This document shows, in pieces, positions 32,401-38,533 of a stretch of 64,000 nucleotides of DNA. Every line of letters begins with the position of its first letter. Position 1 is the first letter of the stretch. Below the pieces are notes generated by a model. It was not told the origin of the DNA and made no database searches. It saw only the letters and a list, made by a program, of their open reading frames with translations. The position numbers were made by a program, and so were the translations under genes. Location of the stretch: assembly GCA_039000515.1 (NCBI GenBank), contig JBCFYV010000024.1, positions 10,842,969 to 10,906,968 on the forward strand. The letters are read 5' to 3'. The DNA comes from Timema cristinae (lineage: Eukaryota > Arthropoda > Insecta > Phasmatodea > Timematidae).

Positions 32401-34551
32401 TTTAAGAAGAAATGAAGAGAGAAGTGTGCTTGTTCCTATTTAGGCCTAATCCAATTATCCTTTCAGCTTGGCTTCCTTAACTATAACTTACTATCACTGT
32501 TCAGTATTTGTTTCTACACTATCTTACATTTCCAAACCATCAGGCAATTATTCAGTTTATTATATTTTTTTATAATTGTTAATGTCATTTTAATTGTTCT
32601 TAAGGACATGAGTGCTGAAACAATTTTAATTATATTTTACTTTTTAAATCATGTTTTTTGTAAGTGTTATTTCTAATTTAAAAATGGATATTTTCATTTC
32701 TTAACTTTTTTTTAAAAGTATTTATTATTTATAAAAATGAGTGTCATTATTTTTTAAGAACATGTAATTTAAGAGACTATATTTTGTAAATATCAATGTT
32801 AAGGATATGATATTTACATTTAAAATAAAATATACTCTTAACATTTTAAAATTATAAAAATATTCAAACTCTACAGCTTTTAGAAATACTCGACTCGAGT
32901 TTGACGAAAAAACCAAGCTTGCAAATCCCTAATACATACCATTCTTGTTGTCAGGTGTTAAGTCTGTCTAGTGTTTATGAACTTATGCTAAGAGTTCTAA
33001 AAATCTAACATGTGACACTGGATCTTACTTAGTGTTCCTGACAAAGTAAAGAAAGGGTGGTAATTTTATGACATATTTACAAGTTTATTGTTCTTTAGAC
33101 AGTTCTTGTGATTCTTTTGAGTGCTGCGTTCTTGCTATTTTAGGGCAAAACTTTTGTCTTTAACACCATAATAACATTTCATGATTCAGAAAAAACAAAA
33201 ATGTACCCTATATAAAAAGATATGTTTTTACAAGATCAGTAAAATGTTGCCCCCCCCCACCTTGCTAAAAATATATATTTTGATTTTTTTTTAATATTTA
33301 AGAAATTACATACATAGACTCACTCACTCATACAGAATGGTTCTAAACCCAAATAATATTTGTTTGTTTTGTTTCTAGATATGTCTGAATGATTCCTGTG
33401 TCCTTGTTGCGTCATACATCTGCCCTGGTAGTGAACTAGGGTCTAATTTAAACAACTGCAGTGAGTTACAGGCTAATATTACTTCACCAACCTATGATCA
33501 TATCTCAAATATTTGCAGTAATGCCGTAAAGAATGTTCATTATGATATTACACATAATGGCACTCAAGGGATTGTTAGAGTTGCAGCTTACTTCTGGCTT
33601 ACAAATATATCTTTACCAATGAGTGAAATACTGCAGAGTTTCAGTGTTAAATTCCTGTGGGCTGAGCAGGACAAAATACCTTTCCATCGTAGTGGTCGCC
33701 CTGGGTACATTGTAGGCAAGCCTGTAATGTCTGGACGTAAAGTAACACACACCGTGTTGACTGAAACAGGAGACGAGATGGAAGCCATTGAAGTGAATGA
33801 AGATCCAAACCTATGGTTAACAGTGCCTAAAGCCATGCAAGATGGCAGTTGTGATTTAAAAGGTCAATTTATTGGTTTTGGTGAAAATCAGAAGTCATTA
33901 TGTGCATTATTTCTTTCTTCTACGAATTTCACCACAGACGAATCTTGTGCATCTGTTCAAAGAGAAATGATAAATTTGTTGGTTGGAGGAACAATTAATA
34001 ATGCAACCGAATTGAAGCATTTTAATAAATATGTGGCTACTTTTGGGGACTCAAGTGTCGAGAATACTGGGGAATGGACACAAGTAATATTAGAAAGCAT
34101 ACCAACATATTTCAGTAAATCCTCCAGCAAAAGTGGAAGACAATCACTAGTTTGCCAAGATATTGTATCTAGTCTTCACATAAACATATTGTTTTCAAAA
34201 GTGGGTAACATTGCTAATCCACAGTCTAAAATATTGGGTGTGATGTTCAAGTTTGGTGAAGCCAAGGATTTAGTATTTGACTTTGGGTCATTCCCGTATA
34301 CTAATGTATCAAATGATACAGTGCACCCATATGATGTCACGAGCACAGTTTCTTTCATTGATGTCACAAAACCCACCATCACTTACTATGCTGAACCTCC
34401 TGTTTATGAAGTTAAGCTCCCCCATGATTTTTTCTATCCATTCTTTTCAAGTACAGTTATGAATACAGGCACTAATGGTTTGATGATAGCTTCACTATCA
34501 TTTTATTTAATCATTGCAAAATGTGCATCTATAAATTTGAAATACTTTTAA
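14101..34551 (+). CDS. TCTN: Tectonic (ciliary transition-zone protein)
   Basis: Tectonics are extracellular or membrane-anchored members of the MKS transition-zone complex that help control ciliary membrane content and Hedgehog signalling in vertebrates. Five exons join in phase: 14101-14460, 14932-15165, 26807-26966, 31952-32169 and 33379-34551, giving 714 residues. I chose the ATG at 14101 because it opens a signal peptide (MVLRFTFILLWVTHYVLL); the frame runs further upstream but without an ATG. A Ser/Thr/Asn-rich stretch with many N-glycosylation sites follows. The joint of exons 1 and 2 gives the Cys cluster CTCDLM-LFSCDINCCC-DSDC. Later hallmarks are FHRSGRPGYIVGKPV and, near the end, LPHDFFYPF. 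A hydrophobic C-terminal segment could be a membrane anchor. The paralogue class (TCTN1, 2 or 3) cannot be set; many invertebrates have a single gene. Confidence 0.92.
14932..15165 (+). CDS. TCTN: Tectonic exon 2 (Cys-rich)
   Basis: The acceptor is CTTGCTATAG and the donor CAG|GTAAAA, phase 0 on both sides. It encodes LFSCDINCCCDSDCSVTDRQ, then VFSSCND and SGLFCLVAVNLPARF. The Cys pattern aligns with the start of the conserved tectonic domain. Confidence 0.92.
15588..15842 (-). pseudogene. Copia-type reverse transcriptase fragment
   Basis: The frame reads LGRVCKLKKSLYALKQALQE, then GFQPMQNDSCLYL and YLLIFVDD, the last being the catalytic VDD motif of copia RT. It starts partway into RT and stops just after VDD. 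Upstream minus-strand sequence (15843-16440) is decayed polyprotein. Confidence 0.8.
16444..17117 (-). pseudogene. Copia-type integrase fragment
   Basis: The 17117-16946 part reads ILIDDYSNFTYVYTIKKKS and FRCDKGGEYLSSG, the first and second acidic motifs of a copia integrase core. 16665-16444 reads MNRAIMKQVECMLLSTTVSK, ALWSEAV and NRTPTITLDGKTPAEVWHG. Between them the second acidic motif has been multiplied into a tandem array, so the enzyme is dead. Confidence 0.8.
16744..16950. repeat. 32-bp minisatellite inside copia integrase
   Basis: Six units of 30-33 bp plus a partial seventh, each close to CACACCTGAAGATAGGTATT TACCACCTTGGT. Read on the minus strand, one frame of a unit encodes RCDQGGKYLSSGVTK, so the array is a multiplied integrase D-x-GG-x-Y motif. 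The unit length is not a multiple of three. Confidence 0.92.
17612..17750 (+). repeat. SINE type A, 5'-truncated
   Basis: It matches the TGTGGGGAATGCCAGGCC...CCACGTTAAACTGTAGGTCC TTCATTTCATCTC body of the full copies. The head is absent and the tail is degraded. Confidence 0.8.
18165..18460. repeat. GC-richer patch with 50-bp tandem duplication
   Basis: Two units at 18359-18408 and 18409-18455 (GTGGCAGGAAAA(A)GCGGTC TTTCCACTTCCATCTCTCGA...) are nearly identical. The surrounding 200 bp is richer in GC than its neighbourhood. No protein family is recognised. Confidence 0.7.
18507..21355. other. Tectonic intron 2, left part
   Basis: Apart from the copia Gag fragment, this is AT-rich DNA with a poly-G tract near 18912-18921. 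I see no other genes or repeats. Confidence 0.4.
19400..19925 (-). pseudogene. Copia-type Gag fragment
   Basis: The minus strand of about 19922-19740 reads INQFDEVICELRLTGATREK, then LDNVCHILIMMPNKFN and VVTALEALAEK. This matches the UBN2/copia Gag pattern (helix, then LP..y..vvtaL). Near 19400 a CPFCFEKVH piece may be the worn remains of the zinc knuckle. Confidence 0.6.
21361..21557 (-). repeat. 3' LTR of gypsy element
   Basis: A 197-bp copy ending in ...TTATTAAACA on the plus strand; it is preceded by GCACC. It differs from the other LTR at three bases and one small indel. Confidence 0.93.
21846..22826 (-). pseudogene. Integrase of gypsy element
   Basis: The 326-residue frame carries the H-H-C-C zinc domain (HTTHLSFEKVKAQ through CPTCNRFQRSK), then the D,D-35-E core: AADFADYNGDSYLVIVDYHS, FGIPKQFMSDNQPF and HYPRSNGLAEKAVG. 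It continues in the same frame as RNase H beyond a single stop codon. The SDN motif reads SDNQPFD rather than the common SDNGPQF. Confidence 0.9.
22836..24209 (-). pseudogene. Reverse transcriptase and RNase H of gypsy element
   Basis: 24209-23682 is RT: IRLCIDPKDLNENLVRDY, CVFDLKDGFYQVKLSKES, LRAPFGLSVLPEYFQ and the catalytic YFDDVL. 23666-22836 continues in the same frame after a TAA at 23682-23684: the thumb, then RNase H (NVQADSSQYALGATLMQDGK, KELLAVSFAFKRFHNFVYG, LHRLRLKLLPYSF). A second in-frame stop at 22836-22838 cuts off the integrase. Catalytic residues are otherwise preserved. Confidence 0.9.
24346..24660 (-). pseudogene. Aspartic protease of gypsy element
   Basis: The frame starts MLINCKPILFKLDTGAEVNI and contains the D-T-G catalytic triplet (FKLDTGAEVNILP), followed by the ALGGFEIAPVG strand typical of retropepsins. 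It is out of frame with RT downstream, and the piece at 24918-24703 lies in yet another frame. Confidence 0.8.
24919..25766 (-). pseudogene. Gag of gypsy element (interrupted)
   Basis: One frame from 25766 carries a capsid-like protein (EFQKEVLEYFEATETG, then RKQCVSEPFENFYAELRALA) and continues to a zinc knuckle at about 24970-24930, CYRCGYDHPNRPC (C-x2-C-x3-H-x4-C). In-frame stops lie at 25521-25523 and 25059-25061, so the capsid and the nucleocapsid are cut apart. The following frame changes near 24905. Confidence 0.8.
25814..26011 (-). repeat. 5' LTR of gypsy element
   Basis: A 198-bp copy followed by GCACC. On the minus strand the internal region starts TGGCGCAG directly at its inner edge. 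Confidence 0.93.
26057..26345 (+). repeat. tRNA-derived SINE, type B (good copy)
   Basis: The head GACACCTTAGCTCAGTCGAT with B box GGTTTGATTCCTGGC is followed by a body with AACCGGGGACAGGATGTTGT. The tail contains ACTGACCCAGGCCATAGGCT GGAAACA and ends in an A/T-rich run. It sits 40 bp beyond the gypsy element. Confidence 0.88.
26807..26966 (+). CDS. TCTN: Tectonic exon 3
   Basis: A 160-bp exon after an 11.6-kb intron. The acceptor is TTTTTGAAG and the donor T|GTGAGT; it enters in phase 0 and leaves in phase 1. It encodes LQEFEKLYKSLKVFHW, then FSYSDGGIVWTSSNTSLNPF, which fits the tectonic segment with an aromatic-Tyr-Gly turn followed by a Ser-rich strand. Similarity is weak, but order, strand and both phases fit exactly. 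Confidence 0.75.
27110..27310. repeat. Dispersed foldback repeat (copy 2)
   Basis: A diverged copy of the repeat at 6460-6850: it shares AGGGATTG...TAAT...CCATTACC...CCAGTGGCAGC and the TATATTGTGTTTG...TTCTTCCATAC block. It lies just after tectonic exon 3. Confidence 0.6.
27315..29829. other. Tectonic intron 3, left part
   Basis: A GC-richer patch at 27420-27900 contains no frame I recognise. The rest is AT-rich and unassigned. Confidence 0.4.
29830..30035 (+). repeat. SINE type A (3'-truncated)
   Basis: The tRNA-like head GGTGACCTGGTAGTCTAGGG (A box) and CGGGGTTCAATC (B box) is followed by the ACCAAACCCTTCCTTCACCT body. The copy stops at GTAGGTCCTCCATTTT, without the usual tail. Confidence 0.9.
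30231..31050 (+). pseudogene. Mariner/Tc1-like (DDE_3) transposase remnant
   Basis: Plus-strand frames in the order expected of an uncharacterised Tc1/mariner-like family common in insects: SEMADMHLAYGAA (30440), a helix-turn-helix-like piece TSMRAVACILGVA then VWRVLHKHYSQL (30655-30740), LLTDEASFT (30850; the D is a likely catalytic residue), and VWGYENPHAT. Frameshifts and stops separate them. ACAGGGTGATTC at 30235 looks like the left terminus; the right terminus was not found. Confidence 0.7.
31260..31850. repeat. T/C-rich stretch with reversed type-B-like tail
   Basis: About 31355-31385 reads TGTTTCCAGCCTGTGCCCGG GTCA, the reverse complement of the type B SINE tail. The following 400 bp are strongly pyrimidine-rich on this strand. 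It is probably a retroposon end on the minus strand; I could not identify its body. Confidence 0.45.
31952..32169 (+). CDS. TCTN: Tectonic exon 4
   Basis: The acceptor is GTTTACAG and the donor GAG|GTAACA; it enters in phase 1 and leaves in phase 0. It encodes AVCQTNRMVQYLRDWSGSC, corresponding to the tectonic pattern of a Cys, a helix and a Cys, and ends FFRLGSE. Confidence 0.82.
32170..33378. other. Tectonic intron 4
   Basis: AT-rich intron with no recognisable gene. A short C-run lies near 33251. Confidence 0.6.
33379..34551 (+). CDS. TCTN: Tectonic exon 5 (terminal)
   Basis: The acceptor is TTTGTTTCTAG, phase 0. The 390-codon exon holds most of the conserved domain: the RSGRPGYIVGKPV motif, paired Cys residues, TSTVSFIDVTKPTITYYAEP and LPHDFFYPFF, then a hydrophobic tail (LMIASLSFYLIIAKC). 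TAA ends the frame at 34551. Confidence 0.95.
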   Translation: MCLNDSCVLVASYICPGSELGSNLNNCSELQANITSPTYDHISNICSNAVKNVHYDITHNGTQGIVRVAAYFWLTNISLPMSEILQSFSVKFLWAEQDKIPFHRSGRPGYIVGKPVMSGRKVTHTVLTETGDEMEAIEVNEDPNLWLTVPKAMQDGSCDLKGQFIGFGENQKSLCALFLSSTNFTTDESCASVQREMINLLVGGTINNATELKHFNKYVATFGDSSVENTGEWTQVILESIPTYFSKSSSKSGRQSLVCQDIVSSLHINILFSKVGNIANPQSKILGVMFKFGEAKDLVFDFGSFPYTNVSNDTVHPYDVTSTVSFIDVTKPTITYYAEPPVYEVKLPHDFFYPFFSSTVMNTGTNGLMIASLSFYLIIAKCASINLKYF

Positions 34552-34579
34552 ACAAATAATAATATATAGATATTATTTT

Positions 34580-34668
34580 AATAAAATATGTATACCACAA
34601 TGATTCCCTAAAAAGTTGTGTGTTAAAGATTTAGTTTCAGTGTACTATATTTATTTTAGAGCAATAAA
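34580..34668 (+). terminator. Polyadenylation signals of tectonic
   Basis: Canonical AATAAA hexamers lie at 34580-34585 and 34663-34668, 29 and 112 bp after the tectonic stop codon. The absence of AATAAA after B9D2 contrasts with this pair. Confidence 0.7.
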
Positions 34669-34821
34669 TCTACCTCATTGGACGTTAAACTCAATTTAAT
34701 TTTAGGGCTTACGTGTAGTGTTATTTTTCTTAAAAAGCAATGATATTTTATGCTGAAAGCGATATTATTTACATAAATACGAGTCAAATTAGAATTTATT
34801 AAAACAAATTAGGGTTTAGTA

Positions 34822-35110
34822 GGTGACCTGGTGGTCTAGGGTAAGGTGTCAGACTTCTATGCTGGCGGCCGGGGTTCAATCCTCGGTCCCGGCACAGATT
34901 TATCTGATTTCCAAACCCTTCCTTCACCTCTGACAAGATATCTTGTGAATGTGGGGAATACCAGGCCTCCACCGTGGTTCGGATTCCACGTTAAACTGTA
35001 GGTCCTTCATTTCATCTCACAATCACCCTACCATTACACATTAGCGTAAGTGCGTATAACCCGAACGGGTAGTAAGACGCGGTGCTAATAATATAATAAT
35101 AATAATAAAT
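34822..35110 (+). repeat. SINE type A (full length)
   Basis: It has the tRNA-like head (GGTGACCTGGTGGTCTAGGG, GGGGTTCAATCCTCGG), the body, the tail GCGTATAACCCGAACGGGTA GTAAGACGCGGTGCTAATAA and an AAT-repeat end. It lies in the region 3' of tectonic. Confidence 0.93.
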
Positions 35111-37926
35111 TAGGGCTTAATTCCAGATAACAGAACACTTCTAGATACACAACAGTTTTATACACCAATATTAGGATAGGTTAAGTTAGGGTATGGTGAC
35201 ACAGAGTGATGTTTAATTTCATTTTCATACAGTATATAAATATATACATTATTAATAAAAGCTGTGCTATTATAGTCTGGACTTGTTCCGCAATAAGTAC
35301 TATATATAGTATTTATTTCTCAACACAAAGTTAATTGTAAAATAAACTTTTCTTACACTCTTAAATGAAAACATTGCCACTCTGGCTGGATTATTTTCCT
35401 CAAAGTTCATTCTTTTGTCAGTCAGAATATTGTATGTCAAAAGAAATGTTTGAGTAATCAAACTGCCTCCTCACTTGTCTTTTGACAATTCCTCTTCCTT
35501 GGCCGTATGCAACAAAGTGCTTACCTACACTTGGCGTTTGATACATCCCTAGATTTTAGACTTTGTCCTTTTGATGTTTTACGCAGGGATGCTTAAGGTT
35601 CCATAATACAGTGACATTACAGAACTCGCATAAAACTGTCCACATTTTTTGTTCATAGTGTGCACATTCGAATTTAAATCCAATATAAATATGCACAAAA
35701 CAGTTGATGCTTAGAACTCAATATCATTACTTTTGAATTTTACAAATAGCAATTTCGAACAAATTGATTGCCAATTTATGTTTAGACTAAATAAACATGA
35801 TCGCCTGTTACTAGGTGGCTATATCTTAATGTCCTTGCTTGGAACTAGCATGAAGTTTTTTAAGGCTGAAAACAAAGATTTGATCCATCTATATCTAAAT
35901 TTAAGTATAACAGGTAAAAGTAGAAATTGTGATTTTTAACGTTACCCTAAAAAAAAGCCTTAGGATGTGCCTACCCATAAATGCATGGTTATAAACAAAA
36001 AAAAATGTTTAAAAAAAAGATATCTAATAATTCAACATTGTTGTTTTTAATTATTTTAGTAACATATCTGGGCATCTTTCATAATTCTTATGAAATTTTC
36101 AAACCATAATAAAAATAACTATTGAAATATTTTCGTTAAAATGTTTCCATTTCAATGCATTTTAAATGGGAAAACAAAAATTATTAATAGATTTATTTAT
36201 TTATTTTCTTTGTACAATTAAGCTAAAGTGTTTGTTTATAACATATTATTTAATGAATAATTTCTTTTTCTTTTTAAACATATTATTTAAATTTGGGTTG
36301 GCTTCAATAATCAGGATGATATTAAGCTCTAACGACTCGCAAGTCGACACTTTAGTAAGAATATAGTTTTAAATACAACTTTTCCTTCTACAAATAGTTA
36401 TCTTAGTTGATAATAGGTGCCGTTAGTATGATCATTACCCATTTATCAGCTAGTATTGTTTTGCAAGCGTTGGCTAACCTGCTGTATCAGAATTCAGGCG
36501 GCAGTGGAGGGTTAAACTAATCTCTGTGACCTTCTTGAGTCAAAGAAACATCAATACCATGTGCATTGGGATAAGAAGGGCCAATGTCCAATTATGAAAA
36601 ATTGTGTAGTTATATATAAACATCTTAATATATTCAGTAAATAAAATACTCACAAAGTCTTAACTGCTGTGTGAATAAATGTAGTTGGTCTCTACTTACT
36701 TCAATGAGAGTATTACTCTAGTGATAAATTATTTTAAAAGAAAAAACCACAGCTTCTCCATACACAAAGTTTTATGACATTAGCCCTTATTTACCAGAGG
36801 CAGTAAAACATGTAAAATTCTTCACTTCTATCCTACATTCTTTCACGGGTTTTCTCATTCTTGAGCACTACATGTTGAAATAATAAGTGTTAATATTCAG
36901 AGTATATGAAAACTACTGTACATTGAATTTTTAATCCACTATTATAATAAATAAAATTTAGTCTAAATGTAATTTGGAGACATTCTCAGGATGTTTTTAT
37001 CTATTATATTTATTTTACGGTCTAGGATTTGACTTTGGAATAAGTTATTTTTCAAAAAATTAATGAACGAAGTTTTTGGTACTCAAAGTGTGAATATGTT
37101 AATTTTATCTTATTAGCTTGTTAAATGTGATTACTTTTAATTTGAATCTGTTGCATTCTCGTGGTTTGTGCGCTATTTTCAGAAGAAATGTATCGAATCC
37201 TGAACAATAAGTACGTACGGTGATTACAATTTATATAATTAACAAAATGTGACTAATTTTGCTTTCAAATAAAATCCAATGGATTGTATACATTTTGAGG
37301 TGGAAAAGTATTTACACAATATTATTTTGTATCCTTGTGAATAACAAGTTTGTGAAGCATGGGTCGATGGAAGAAAGGGCGCGCAAAGAAACTCAAAGAT
37401 ATAATTGATTATTTAACTGCTTGTCGTAAAGGGCAAGTTTTGTTTAATGGTATCATATTACTGGCGTATAAACTATCTGTATTTACTAATTTAAGTAGAA
37501 CGGATGAGTAGTGATATTATTTTATTTACTGCAGAAATAATATCAAAATTAAGGTACAAATAAATATTTCTATAACAATGTAGTGATTATTCTGATGTTT
37601 CAAGTACTTTTTCTAAAAAAGCTCTTAGCTGAAAGTAAATGTTACTAACACTCTGTAATGCACTTATAGTATGTTCAAAATCTCTTGTGCCTTGGCCGAG
37701 CTCGTATCACGCTAGTACTAAGTAATTTCAACCTTACAGAGAATCGAACTAGCAAAGTTACTAGAGCTGATTAATTTACACAATCATTGCTCAGTCATAG
37801 CGCTTTAGCATTCTTGAGTATGACATGGAGTCGATGATAAGTAAAATATATTTAAAACCATTAAAGTTAATGAACTTTTGTGTTCCCATTGCCACAAAGT
37901 AAGTAAGTAAGTAGTTGATACCCAAC
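35111..37926. other. Intergenic AT-rich DNA
   Basis: Nothing firm. One short Met-start frame at 37359-37432 followed by GCAAGT is noted among the findings as a possible exon. Confidence 0.4.
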
Positions 37927-37927
37927 A

Positions 37928-38050
37928 GCCTCTGTGGTATAGTGGTCAGATTTACTGACTTCATGTCCCGAAGTCCCGGGTTTGATCCTCAGTGCTTCCA
38001 ATTCTGTCTGTGAAGCAGTGGGTCTGAAACGGAACCAAAATCAACCTCGT
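37928..38050 (+). repeat. tRNA-derived SINE, type D
   Basis: The head GCCTCTGTGGTATAGTGGTC has a clear A box (TGGTATAGTGG) and B box (GGGTTTGATCC). The acceptor arms do not pair as in a working tRNA, and the following sequence continues as a retroposon-like body, so I call it a SINE rather than a tRNA gene. Confidence 0.6.
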
Positions 38051-38360
38051 GAGGACAAATGAGGAGATAATTGAATGAATAAGTAGCACTTTAGTCTAGA
38101 AAACTGAGATAGAAGGCTGGAGGGTTCATTGTGCTGACCACATGACACCCTCAAACTGAAAATGTTGGCCCTATCTTCGCCAACACACGGCAGCCTCTCG
38201 ATTGGTATAGCCTGCTTGCAGGCTGACACCATGGAAATATTACTAAAGTTAAAATCTACCAATAGGATTAAAAATTATTCCCAAAAACATTTATTTCTGG
38301 AAAATTGTGTAAATCCTATAGATATTTGAAAACTGTGAACACCGTATTAAATAACACATA

Positions 38361-38402
38361 CCCACTTCAGTGGCCGATTGGTCTAAGGTGTCACTAGTGT
38401 TA
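38361..38402 (+). repeat. SINE type C, left half
   Basis: CCCACTTCAGTGGCCGATTG GTCTAAGGTGTCACTAGTG matches the start of the type C copy at 43454. The SINE continues at 42618 on the far side of the Harbinger element. Confidence 0.85.
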
Positions 38403-38440
38403 GGGTAAGCGCACAGTGCAAGCCGGCAGTCAGATTCCGA
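38403..38440 (+). repeat. Harbinger left TIR
   Basis: It starts GGGTAAGCGCACAGTGCAAG and ends CAGATTCCGA, pairing with 42580-42617 with two mismatches. Confidence 0.95.
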
Positions 38441-38533
38441 TTTCCGATAACAATCGGCGCCGACAGTCTGAGGACTGGGGGTCTCGTAGTAGAGACGGAA
38501 ACCGCTTCCGAAACTTCACCCGCTCTCATAGTC

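Noticed and set aside
37928..38000. Possible functional tRNA gene
   Set aside because: A and B boxes are present but the arms do not pair into a proper cloverleaf, and SINE-like sequence follows; treated as a tRNA-derived SINE.
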